Shown here piece after piece: positions 51,330 to 59,511 of a stretch of 64,000 bases of DNA. Positions within the stretch are counted from its first letter, which is position 1. Each line of letters begins with the position of its first letter. A program made the position numbers and the translations under genes. The notes beneath the pieces were generated by a model, which had not been told where the DNA came from, ran no database searches, and saw nothing but the letters and a program-made list of their open reading frames with translations. Source of the DNA: Planctomycetota bacterium (GTDB lineage Bacteria; Planctomycetota; PUPC01; JACPCR01); assembly GCA_016179685.1 (NCBI GenBank), contig JACPCR010000095.1, positions 1-64,000 on the forward strand, read 5' to 3'.

Positions 51330-51619
51330 AGCGGCGTGACGGCCGCAACCAGAGTTGGAGTGACGGCCTGGCTGCCGCGCCGCTTTGCTGCGCGGCGCAG
51401 ACAGGCTTTAGCCGTTGTCCGAACAGCGCCACGCCTAAAGGCGTGACTCCAACTTCTCCGCGTGGCGCGGAGAAGCTACAGGCTTAGACTCTGACGTGCC
51501 GACCTTTCCTGCCTGCGCCGCTGGCGCGCCTGCCTGTGCGTGCGGCACGCACGCAGACAGGGCAGGCAGGCGTGGCCGGCGCTTCTCCAGGAGCGGCGCA
51601 AGGGAACAGGAGTAGATTC
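51330..51619. repeat. nested palindromic elements between nuoA and nuoB
   Basis: Three structures stand in a row. The second REP-like copy (51354-51453), compared with the one at 13882-13941, carries a 39-bp insertion (about 51366-51404) that is itself a GC-rich palindrome (CGCGCCGC...GCGCGGCG). Next is a 10-bp hairpin CTTCTCCGCG / CGCGGAGAAG (51453-51475), then the inverted copy (51523-51574) of the 52-bp element of 45210. No protein is encoded. Confidence 0.85.
51523..51574. repeat. 52-bp palindrome-rich element, copy 2 (inverted)
   Basis: Exact reverse complement of 45210-45261. The two copies frame the FG-GAP, ThuA, jelly-roll and nuoA genes. Confidence 0.85.
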
Positions 51620-52132
51620 ATGGCCGATCGGAACGTGGGTCCTCTATTGCAGACGCTCGCTGGCGGGGACATCGTCCTGACGGAGGCCGATTTTTTCATC
51701 AACTGGGCGCGGCGTTCTTCGCTTTGGGCGCTTACGTTCGGACTGGCGTGCTGCGCCATCGAGATGATGGCCGCCTATGCGGCGCGTTTCGATTTCGACC
51801 GATTCGGCGTGATACCCAGGCCGACGCCGCGCCAAGCGGACCTCATCATCATTGCGGGGACCGTGACGAAGAAGATGGCCCCGAGGATCGAGCGACTGTA
51901 CCACCAGATGCCGGACCCGAAATACGTGATTTCCATGGGTTCCTGTTCGAACTGCGGCGGACCCTATTATGATTCTTATTCGGTCGTCAAGGGCGTGGAC
52001 AAGGTGATCCCCGTAGACGTGTATATCTGCGGATGCCCGCCTCGGCCGGAAGCCCTGATGTACGGCGTCCTCAAGCTTCAGGAAAAAATCCGGGAGAAGT
52101 CCGTTCGCCAGGAAGTGACGCCGACCGTATGA
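51620..52132 (+). CDS. nuoB: NADH-quinone oxidoreductase subunit B
   Basis: The ATG at 51620 has AGGAG eight bases before it; a longer frame reads through the repeat element and is rejected. The 170-residue protein supplies the N2 cluster: the CC pair in GLACCAIEMMA, GSCSNCGGPYYDSYSVVKGV, and CGCPPRPEALMYG. The RPTPRQADL and TVTKKMAP segments are standard. It hands electrons to quinone at the NuoB/NuoD interface. Its stop overlaps the nuoC start in an ATGA. Confidence 0.97.
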   Translation: MADRNVGPLLQTLAGGDIVLTEADFFINWARRSSLWALTFGLACCAIEMMAAYAARFDFDRFGVIPRPTPRQADLIIIAGTVTKKMAPRIERLYHQMPDPKYVISMGSCSNCGGPYYDSYSVVKGVDKVIPVDVYICGCPPRPEALMYGVLKLQEKIREKSVRQEVTPTV

Positions 52133-52599
52133 TTCCCGCCGAGCTGGTTGACCTGGTCTTGCAGAAGTTTCCCGGCGTGCAGAAGGAGCAGCCGCCTCCG
52201 AAGGCCTACAGCGACGGCGTTCCCATCCTTCTGTCGCCTCCGCACCTGATTGTGGAGGTGGCCCTTTTCCTGCGGGACGCGCCCGAGCTGGCCATGGACC
52301 TGCTGAAGAATCTGACGGCCGTGGATTACGGCGACCGGATGACGCTCGTGTGCCACCTGTTCTCCCTCAAGAAAAGGCACAAGGTCACGCTGAAGGTGAA
52401 TCTGGACCGGCTCGAGCCGAAGGTGGAATCGTTGAGCGGCATCTGGCCGGCCGCGAACTGGCAGGAGCGGGAAGTCTTCGACCTTTTCGGCGTGCAATTC
52501 CTCCATCACCCGGACCTGCGCCGGATCATGCTCCCCGAGGACTGGACCGGCCATCCGTTGAGAAAGGACTATGTCCACGAACCCGACCAGTACGACTGA
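52129..52599 (+). CDS. nuoC: NADH-quinone oxidoreductase subunit C
   Basis: The ATG in the ATGA overlap with nuoB (52129) is used. The 156-residue protein has LTAVDYGDRMTLVCHLFSL and the signature ESLSGIWPAANWQEREVFDL followed by FGVQFLHHPDLRRIMLPEDW and GHPLRKDY. NuoC is a separate gene here, not fused to NuoD. Its end overlaps the nuoD start by 29 bp. It is a peripheral-arm subunit on the Q module. Confidence 0.96.
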   Translation: MIPAELVDLVLQKFPGVQKEQPPPKAYSDGVPILLSPPHLIVEVALFLRDAPELAMDLLKNLTAVDYGDRMTLVCHLFSLKKRHKVTLKVNLDRLEPKVESLSGIWPAANWQEREVFDLFGVQFLHHPDLRRIMLPEDWTGHPLRKDYVHEPDQYD

Positions 52600-53761
52600 G
52601 ACTCCGGTCTCCTTGTCGGCGTCGGCCGCCGGGTCGGGTCATGGCGTGCCCGCGGGCGGCCGCCAGATCAAGATGGAGGAGATGTACCTCAACATGGGGC
52701 CCCAGCACCCCAGCACGCATGGGGTGTTGCGGCTGGGCATCATGCTCGAGGGCGAGGTCATCGTGGATGTGATTCCGGACCTGGGCTACCTGCACCGCGG
52801 GACGGAGAAGCTCGCCGAACACCGGAATTACATGCAGATCATCCATCTGACGGACCGGATGGACTACCTTTCTGCGATGAACAACAACACCGGCTACGTC
52901 ATGGTAGTGGAGAAGGTCATGGGGGTGAAGCCTCCGGAGCGCGCGGAATACATCCGCGTCATCATGTGCGAGCTGAACCGGATAGCGAGCCATCTCCTGT
53001 TTTTCGGGACCTATGGCGTGGACATGGGAGCGGTGACGCCTTTCCTATACGGCTTCCGCGAGCGCGAGCTGGTGCTGGACCTGTTCGAAAAGGTCTGCGG
53101 CGCCCGCATGACGCACAGCTACATGCGGATTGGCGGCGTGGCGGAGGACCTGCCCAGCGGGTTCATCGAGCAGTGTCTCGAGTTCATCCCGTACTTCCGG
53201 GCTCGGCTGGCCGAATACGACGAGCTGTTGACTTACAATCCCATTTTCATGGACCGCACGAAGGGCGTCGGCCGCCTCAGCCCGGAGAGGGCCTTGGCCT
53301 ACGGGGTCACCGGCCCCATGCTCAGGGCATCGGGCGTGCTTTACGACTTGCGCCGCGACGAGCCCTATTCGGTCTACGATCATTTCGATTTCGAGATTCC
53401 GACGGGCCGGGAAGGTGACTGTTGGGACCGCTACTTTGTGCGCATGCAGGAGATGCGGCAGAGCTTGAGCATCGTGGAGCAGGCTCTGGCGGCCCTGCCG
53501 CCGGGCCCGGTCAATTTGAAGACCTCCCGCGTCCTGAAGGCCCCGGAAGGAGAGGCCTACGTGGAGGTCGAGAACCCCCGGGGCCAGCTCGGCTATTACT
53601 TAGTCAGCGACGGGGGCGAGAGCCCCTATCGGCTGCACATCCGGCCCCCTTCGTTCATCAATCTGCAGGTCCTGCCGGAGCTCCTCACGGGGCTCAAGGT
53701 GGGCGACGTCATTGCCGTGCTGGGCAGCGTCGATATCGTCCTCGGCGAGGTGGACCGTTGA
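52571..53761 (+). CDS. nuoD: NADH-quinone oxidoreductase subunit D
   Basis: The 396-residue protein has a 34-residue low-complexity N-tail and then MYLNMGPQHPSTHGVLRLGI (quinone-site His), YLHRGTEKLAEHRNYMQ, VIMCELNRIASHLLFFG, and MRIGGVAEDLPSG. It ends with the usual PSFINLQVLPELLTGLKVGD and IVLGEVDR. It forms the quinone-binding wall with NuoB. It overlaps nuoC by 29 bp. The next gene nuoH begins near or shortly after its stop, with an unclear start codon. Confidence 0.97.
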   Translation: MSTNPTSTTETPVSLSASAAGSGHGVPAGGRQIKMEEMYLNMGPQHPSTHGVLRLGIMLEGEVIVDVIPDLGYLHRGTEKLAEHRNYMQIIHLTDRMDYLSAMNNNTGYVMVVEKVMGVKPPERAEYIRVIMCELNRIASHLLFFGTYGVDMGAVTPFLYGFRERELVLDLFEKVCGARMTHSYMRIGGVAEDLPSGFIEQCLEFIPYFRARLAEYDELLTYNPIFMDRTKGVGRLSPERALAYGVTGPMLRASGVLYDLRRDEPYSVYDHFDFEIPTGREGDCWDRYFVRMQEMRQSLSIVEQALAALPPGPVNLKTSRVLKAPEGEAYVEVENPRGQLGYYLVSDGGESPYRLHIRPPSFINLQVLPELLTGLKVGDVIAVLGSVDIVLGEVDR

Positions 53762-53819
53762 AACGGCTCATCTGGAACGCGGACGGACTCCGCATTCAAA
53801 GGAAGGGAAAGCCAGCCTC

Positions 53820-55274
53820 TTGACTGCCAGTGGATCGCGACCTTCATTTTCGGCACGGGTGTTCCAGTTCGGCACCCGGATCGCCGCCCGGCACGACAAG
53901 CTCATCATCGCGCTCGTACTGCTCAACGTGGCGGGTGCGCTGTTCACGCTCCAGCCCATCCTGCTTGCGCTGCGGCAGTACGTCGTGCCCCAAGTGATGC
54001 CGACGATCCGGCGCCTTCTCGATCCGGTCCTCGCCGGTATGCCCGGGCTCAAGGCTTTCCTGGACGGCTGGGTCTGGGTATGGCCGTGGGAGCGCATCAT
54101 CACGGAGTTGATGGTGGCCCTGATCGTGTTGCACTTCTTCGCTCTTTCGCCCGTCCTGCTCATCTGGCTCGAGCGCAAGATATCCGGCCGCATGCAGTCG
54201 CGGCTCGGCCCCATGCACGTCGGGGCCTGGCACGGATGGCTTCAGACCCTTGCCGACGGCATCAAGCTGATCCTGAAGGAGGACGTGATTCCCACTGGGG
54301 CAGACAGGCTTCTCCACACCATCGGGCCGATCCTGGTGGTCATGACGGCTGTGACGGCCTTCGTGGTCATCCCCTTCGGGAACGAGCTCATCCCGAGGGA
54401 TTTCAACATCGGATTGTTGTACATCCTCGCCATCACATCGGTGGGCATTTTCGGGATCGTTATCGCCGGATGGGCCTCGAACAACAAGTACTCCTTGCTC
54501 GGGGGAATGAGGTCCGCTGCGCAGCTCGTCAGCTACGAGATTCCCCGGGCCCTGGCCATCGTCGGCGTCATCATGCTCGCTGGCACCTTGCAAATGAGCG
54601 AGATCGTCCGGGCCCAGTCCGGCGGCGTCGTCACGGACGCCGTGGGCGGACTCCGCGAGATTCGCCTCGCCCTCCCCTATCTCCTCATCCAACCTATCGC
54701 TTTCGTCCTTTTCTTCATCGCCTCCGTCGCGGAAACGAATCGCGTCCCCTTCGACCTCCCTGAGGCCGAGTCCGAGCTGGTCGCCGGCTTCCACACCGAA
54801 TATAGTGGCATGAAGTTCGCCTTCTTCTTCATGGCGGAATACGGGAACATGCTCCTGTTCTCGTGCCTGGCCACCGCCCTCTTCCTGGGCGGCGGAAGCG
54901 TCCCCTTCATCGAGGGGCATCTCCAATACGCCACCCAGTGGCTCTTCGGGGCGCTCCTGCCCGGGGTCACCTGCCTCAACGGCTTCTGGCACTTCGGAAT
55001 CTTCATGGTCAAGACTTATGTCCTGGTCTTCGTGTTCATCTGGATTCGATGGACCTATCCACGGATGCGGGTGGACCGGCTGATGGACTTCAGTTGGAAA
55101 ATCCTGGTTCCCTGGACGTTCGCGAATTTGGTGTTCCTGGGCCTGGCCATGGTCTTCCGGGAACGGGGCGGCCTGTGGATTTTCGCCGTTGTCAACTGGA
55201 TGATCGTTATCGTTATTCTCAAGAAGGCCTTGGGTTCGAAGAAGAATCCCGTGCCTGCGGCCGCGCAGGCCTGA
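53820..55274 (+). CDS. nuoH: NADH-quinone oxidoreductase subunit H
   Basis: The start is uncertain. A TTG at 53820, nine bases after GGGAAAG, gives 484 residues; an ATG at 53712 overlaps nuoD by 50 bp with a non-homologous leader. Core family signatures are LIWLERKISGRMQSRLGPMH, GWLQTLADGIKLILKEDVIP, GGMRSAAQLVSYEIP, and RVPFDLPEAESELVAGFHTE. The first ~110 residues before the membrane core are longer than in E. coli and include a helix and a GMPGLKAFLDGW loop, as in many non-proteobacterial forms. It is the membrane subunit that shapes the quinone chamber. Confidence 0.95.
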   Translation: MTASGSRPSFSARVFQFGTRIAARHDKLIIALVLLNVAGALFTLQPILLALRQYVVPQVMPTIRRLLDPVLAGMPGLKAFLDGWVWVWPWERIITELMVALIVLHFFALSPVLLIWLERKISGRMQSRLGPMHVGAWHGWLQTLADGIKLILKEDVIPTGADRLLHTIGPILVVMTAVTAFVVIPFGNELIPRDFNIGLLYILAITSVGIFGIVIAGWASNNKYSLLGGMRSAAQLVSYEIPRALAIVGVIMLAGTLQMSEIVRAQSGGVVTDAVGGLREIRLALPYLLIQPIAFVLFFIASVAETNRVPFDLPEAESELVAGFHTEYSGMKFAFFFMAEYGNMLLFSCLATALFLGGGSVPFIEGHLQYATQWLFGALLPGVTCLNGFWHFGIFMVKTYVLVFVFIWIRWTYPRMRVDRLMDFSWKILVPWTFANLVFLGLAMVFRERGGLWIFAVVNWMIVIVILKKALGSKKNPVPAAAQA

Positions 55275-55291
55275 CCGAGGGGAGTGAGGTC

Positions 55292-55834
55292 ATGTTCGAT
55301 TACCTGGCCGGATGTTTCCGTGGCGCAACGAATTTGGTGAAGGGTCTGAACGTCACGTTCCGGACGATGCTCGAGCCGCCGGTGACGATTCTGTACCCCT
55401 ACCAGAAGAAGAAGGTAGCGGAGCGCTACCGGGGGATCATGGGGCTGACGGCCAAGGCGAAGGAGGACATGAAGAAGCAGGAGGCAGGGGTGGAGAGCGG
55501 CGAGTTGAAGTGCATTTCCTGCTTCAAGTGCATGGAGGCGTGCCCCGTGGAATGCATCGACATCCAGCGGGAACGCGGAGGCAAGGGCAAGTTCATCCTC
55601 AAGGGCTTCAGCATCAATTTCGCTCGATGTACCTTCTGCGGGCTGTGCGTGGACGCGTGCCCGGTCGATGACAAGGCGATTGTGCACAGCCGGCACTTCG
55701 AGGAGGTGTTCTTCGAGCGCAAAGAGATGGTGTTTGACATGGACAAGCTTTCCCTGGTCGGTACGGGCATCCGGCCCAATGATCCCCAGGGGGAGCGCTT
55801 CGAATTGAGCACGTTCGGGCGTGAGCCGGAGTGA
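55292..55834 (+). CDS. nuoI: NADH-quinone oxidoreductase subunit I
   Basis: The ATG at 55292 follows a GGGAGTGAGGT site. The 180-residue protein has the two 4Fe-4S motifs CISCFKCMEACPVECID and CTFCGLCVDACPVDD, corresponding to clusters N6a and N6b. The N-terminal TFRTMLEPPVTILYPYQKKK stretch meets the membrane arm. Its stop TGA forms the base of a long palindrome (55832-55876) lying in the middle of the operon. Confidence 0.96.
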   Translation: MFDYLAGCFRGATNLVKGLNVTFRTMLEPPVTILYPYQKKKVAERYRGIMGLTAKAKEDMKKQEAGVESGELKCISCFKCMEACPVECIDIQRERGGKGKFILKGFSINFARCTFCGLCVDACPVDDKAIVHSRHFEEVFFERKEMVFDMDKLSLVGTGIRPNDPQGERFELSTFGREPE

Positions 55835-55876
55835 TTTTGACGGACTCGCGATTTCATCGTGAGTCCGTCAAAATCA
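55832..55876. terminator. palindrome at the nuoI stop codon
   Basis: The arms pair over 19 positions (TGATTTTGACGGACTCGCG with CGTGAGTCCGTCAAAATCA, one G/U), with a 7-nt loop ATTTCAT. The first three bases of the left arm are the nuoI stop codon. As it lies inside the nuo operon it may attenuate or process the transcript rather than end it. Confidence 0.8.
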
Positions 55877-56011
55877 AATGGGTTTGCGGGCCAGACAAAG
55901 CCTTCCAGCAGGATGAGTCGGGCCGGGCCGGCGATGTCGGGAGCACTTCCATCCTCCCGCACCCGTGGGCCAGCAAGACCCGGGAATTCGGATGGAACGA
56001 CGAGGTCGCCA

Positions 56012-56542
56012 ATGGCTGGATGGATGTTTATTCTTTTTGCGCTCTTGATTCTCGCAGGCAGCCTTGGAGTTGTGGCACTGCGGAACGTGATGCATTCCGC
56101 CCTGATGCTCGGAGTCGCCCTGTTCGGCGTAGCCGGCGTCTTCCTCCTCCTGGGGGCCGATTTCCTCGCCGCCGTCCAGGTCGTCGTCTACGTCAGCGGC
56201 GTCCTCATCCTCATGCTCTTCGTCGTCATGCTGACCCACCGGCTCTATGACCGGACGCTGGCGCAGACGAACGAGAGGAGGCTGCTGGCCTCGGTCCTCT
56301 GCCTGGCGCTCTTCGTGATGCTGGGACTGGGCATCACTGCTGAGAACGCCGCGAGCCTCCGAGGCGCGGCCGACAGGGGTTTCCGCCAGTGGGCCGGCAT
56401 CGATCCCGTGGCAACGGTCGGCCGCCTGGGTGAGCTCCTGTTGAAGCCCTACGTCGTCCCGTTCGAGGTCGCCTCGGTGCTCCTGCTGGCCGCTCTGGTC
56501 GGTGCCATCCTGTTCACGAAGCGGGAGCCGGGGAAGAGCTGA
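56012..56542 (+). CDS. nuoJ: NADH-quinone oxidoreductase subunit J
   Basis: The ATG at 56012 (MAGWMFILFALLILAG) is preceded by GAGGT at six bases. The longer frame starting at 55859 begins inside the palindrome region and has no homology. The 176-residue protein has five membrane helices and the conserved ALMLGVALFGVAGVFLLLGA, then DFLAAVQVVVYVSGVLILML with the pi-bulge helix of TMH3 used in coupling. It ends VLLLAALVGAILFTKREPGK, as in other NuoJ. Confidence 0.95.
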   Translation: MAGWMFILFALLILAGSLGVVALRNVMHSALMLGVALFGVAGVFLLLGADFLAAVQVVVYVSGVLILMLFVVMLTHRLYDRTLAQTNERRLLASVLCLALFVMLGLGITAENAASLRGAADRGFRQWAGIDPVATVGRLGELLLKPYVVPFEVASVLLLAALVGAILFTKREPGKS

Positions 56543-56593
56543 GGGCGTACGCATCCATGCCCGGGAGACCCCCGGGCCGATCGGTGAAGGGCC

Positions 56594-56947
56594 GTGTCCA
56601 TGGTGACGTTGAATCATTATTTGCTCCTCGGCGCGGCGATGTTCGCGATCGGCATCTACGGGGTGCTGACGCGGAGGAACATCCTGGGAATTCTGATTTC
56701 CCTGGAACTGATGTTCAATGCCGCCATGGTCAATTTCGCGGCGTTCAATGCCTTCACTCCGGATGGGAAGCCACGGGTGATGCCTTTCCAGGGCCAGGCG
56801 CTGCCGGAGCTCCACGGCCAGGTTTTCGCCCTTTTCATCATCCTGGTCGCCGCCGCGGAAGCCGTGGTCGGCCTCGCCCTCGTACTCGCCATCTACCGCA
56901 ATCTGAAGTCGATTTACGTCGAACATCTGAACCTGTTGAAATGGTGA
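56594..56947 (+). CDS. nuoK: NADH-quinone oxidoreductase subunit K
   Basis: A GTG at 56594 or the ATG at 56600 starts the protein; from 56594 it has 117 residues. Three helices carry the family's Glu positions: NILGILISLELMFNAAMVNF (Glu in TMH2) and ILVAAAEAVVGLALVLAIYR (Glu in TMH3), required for proton pumping. It is placed between nuoJ and nuoL as usual. A longer loop with TPDGKPRVMPFQGQALPE lies between TMH2 and TMH3. Confidence 0.96.
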   Translation: MSMVTLNHYLLLGAAMFAIGIYGVLTRRNILGILISLELMFNAAMVNFAAFNAFTPDGKPRVMPFQGQALPELHGQVFALFIILVAAAEAVVGLALVLAIYRNLKSIYVEHLNLLKW

Positions 56948-56999
56948 AGCGCCGGCTGGCGGAAGCCGAAGATTCTCCAGCCGATTCACCGATTCCCGC

Positions 57000-59447
57000 A
57001 TGCTAAGAACCGTTTACCTCATCCCGCTCCTGCCGCTCCTCTCCTTCGTGCTCATCACGCTGGGTGGCCGGAGATTGCCTGGAAAGGGGTCGTTCGTCGC
57101 CATCGCGGCCATCGGCTGGGGACTGTTCCAGTCCCTCTCCATCTTCTTCCAGGTCCTCCTGTCGCCTGAATGGCATCCCTATCACGTCGATCTCTACGAC
57201 TTCCTTCGGGTGGGCGGCGGCGGGAACGCCGTCCCCTTGGTCCAGATCGCCTTCCAGATCGACGGACTGAGCTCCGTCATGCTCGTCGTCGTCACCCTCG
57301 TCAGCTTCCTCGTCCACGTCTATTCCCTGGGCTACATGGGCTACGGGACGCATGAGGAAGACCAGCGGTTCTCCCGGTTCTACTCCAACCTATCGTTGTT
57401 CTCGTTTTCGATGTTGGTGCTGGTCCTGGCGGACAACTATGCGGTGGTCTTCATGGCGTGGGAGCTGGTGGGCCTTTGCTCCTACCTGCTCATCGGCCAC
57501 TGGTTCGAGAAGGACTATCCGGACCCAAGGCAGATCACGCCGCGCCAGGCGGCGATCAAGGCCTTCCTGACCACGAAGGTGGGCGACCTGGGCTTCGTGA
57601 TTGGCCTGGCGTGGCTCTATAGCCTGTGCCAGGCCGCGGACCCTGGCCACGTTCATTTCAACATGGACTACGTTCGAGAAACGGTGCAGAAAGGTCTCGA
57701 GTCGGGCGCCATTGCGCCTTGGGCACTGACCGCGGTGGGCATCTGCATCTTCTTCGGGGCGATCGGCAAGTCCGCCCAGTGGCCTCTGCATACCTGGCTG
57801 CCGGACGCCATGGAGGGTCCGACGCCGGTGAGCGCACTGATCCATGCGGCGACCATGGTGGCCGCTGGCGTGTATCTCGTGGGCCGCATCTTTCCCATCC
57901 TGACACCCGACGCGGGCCTGTTCATCGCCTACACCGGCGGCTTCACCGCGCTCTTCGCCGCCAGCATCGCCCTGGCCCAGAATGACATCAAGAAGGTGCT
58001 GGCCTACTCTACCGTCAGCCAGCTCGGCTACATGATCCTCTCCCTGGGCGTCGGCGCGGCGGACCCGACGGGCCAGACCCGCGGTTACCAGTCGGGGCTG
58101 ATGCACCTGACCACCCATGCCATGTTCAAGGCCTGCCTGTTCCTCTGCTCGGGCAGCGTCATCCATGCCATGCACCACGCCCTGCACCACGTCCATTCCG
58201 AACGGGACCCGCAGGACATGCGGAACATGGGAGGCCTCTTCAGCCCGACCGGCCTTTTCGGCTTCTTGGAAACTCTCTTTCTACTGCCGCTGATGCCGAT
58301 CCTGAGCCGTTTCAGCCCACGATACCAGGAAGCCTGGTCCTCCGCGAAGATGCCGGCGACCTTCTGGACGATGCTCGTGGCCACGGTGGCCATCTCGGGT
58401 GTGCCGCTCTTCTCCGGCTTCATCAGCAAGGACGCGATCCTGGGCGGCACCCTCCATTTCGCCTCCGAGCACCCGGAGCACGCACTCCTGGCCGTGTTCG
58501 GATTCGGCGCGGCCGCGCTCACGGCGTTCTACATGTTCCGGCTCATCTTCATGACCTTCTTCGGCGCGCCCCGGCTTCCCGAGCACGCCTTCGAGCACGT
58601 GCACGAGTCGCCCCGCGTCATGACCGTCCCTCTGAGTATTTTAGCGGTCCTGAGCTTCTGGATTTTCTTCAATCCGGACCCCACGGGCGGGCTGATCACA
58701 CATTCGCACGGCTGGTTCTTCGAAAAGGTGCCCGCGCCGGCTCGGGCAGGCCTCTCTGCCCGCACGGAAACGGCCAAGCCTGATGCAGCCGCAGCCGAGG
58801 CAAGCCGGGCGCAAGGCCTGTCGCTCCTTCCAGCGGCCCAGGCCGAGGCGGGCCACGCTGACGCCGAGGGGCAGGCATCCACCGGACCATCGGGCCCGAC
58901 GCCGCACGGCGTGTCCGCAAGTGGACACGCAGAGGGCGCGGCCGCAAGCGGACACGCCTCCGCGCACGGGGACAGCGGTCATTCGATTCACGTGCTGGCC
59001 CTGGTCCTATCCCTAATGGTCGCCTTCAGCGGCATTGCGCTCTCGCGCTCGTGGTACGGAGTGCAAGGGGGTGTTCCCGCCGCCGCGCTGGCACAGCGCT
59101 GGCCGTGGCTGTACGACCGCCTGCTCCACAAATGGTACTTTGACGAATTCTATCGGGCCTGGGTCGTCCGGCCGGGCCTCCATCTCGCCCGGATTCTTTA
59201 CGATTTCGACATGGGGGTGGTCGACCTCTTCGTCAACGGGTGCGGCGCCGTCGCTGTGCTGATCAGCCAGTTCAAGGGGGCCGTCGACACCTACATCGTC
59301 GACGGACTTGTCGATGCCGTCGGCTTCACCGTCAAGGTCTTCGGTGACGTGCTGCGCCGGCTGCAGACCGGAATCGTTCAGAGTTATTTGGTTTACATCA
59401 CCCTTCTCACGGCTCTGGGAGTCATTCTGTTTGAACTCATGGGTTGA
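57000..59447 (+). CDS. nuoL: NADH-quinone oxidoreductase subunit L
   Basis: The 815-residue protein is an antiporter-like subunit. It has the key Glu and Lys of the proton channel (AWELVGLCSYLLIGHWFEKD; AIGKSAQWPLHTWLPDAMEG), SALIHAATMVAAGVYLVGR, and HAMFKACLFLCSGSVIH. It is about 200 residues longer than E. coli NuoL. Much of the excess is an Ala/Gly/His-rich, low-complexity segment (about 580-660, with SGHAEGAAASGHASAHGDSG) placed before the final helices and the long lateral helix. The His-rich loop is outside the membrane and may bind metal. Confidence 0.96.
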   Translation: MLRTVYLIPLLPLLSFVLITLGGRRLPGKGSFVAIAAIGWGLFQSLSIFFQVLLSPEWHPYHVDLYDFLRVGGGGNAVPLVQIAFQIDGLSSVMLVVVTLVSFLVHVYSLGYMGYGTHEEDQRFSRFYSNLSLFSFSMLVLVLADNYAVVFMAWELVGLCSYLLIGHWFEKDYPDPRQITPRQAAIKAFLTTKVGDLGFVIGLAWLYSLCQAADPGHVHFNMDYVRETVQKGLESGAIAPWALTAVGICIFFGAIGKSAQWPLHTWLPDAMEGPTPVSALIHAATMVAAGVYLVGRIFPILTPDAGLFIAYTGGFTALFAASIALAQNDIKKVLAYSTVSQLGYMILSLGVGAADPTGQTRGYQSGLMHLTTHAMFKACLFLCSGSVIHAMHHALHHVHSERDPQDMRNMGGLFSPTGLFGFLETLFLLPLMPILSRFSPRYQEAWSSAKMPATFWTMLVATVAISGVPLFSGFISKDAILGGTLHFASEHPEHALLAVFGFGAAALTAFYMFRLIFMTFFGAPRLPEHAFEHVHESPRVMTVPLSILAVLSFWIFFNPDPTGGLITHSHGWFFEKVPAPARAGLSARTETAKPDAAAAEASRAQGLSLLPAAQAEAGHADAEGQASTGPSGPTPHGVSASGHAEGAAASGHASAHGDSGHSIHVLALVLSLMVAFSGIALSRSWYGVQGGVPAAALAQRWPWLYDRLLHKWYFDEFYRAWVVRPGLHLARILYDFDMGVVDLFVNGCGAVAVLISQFKGAVDTYIVDGLVDAVGFTVKVFGDVLRRLQTGIVQSYLVYITLLTALGVILFELMG

Positions 59448-59511
59448 GCCTGCCGCGCGGGCGTGGGCGCCCTCCGGCGGACCCGCCCCAGGCCGCCAGT
59501 AAGGATTTCCA

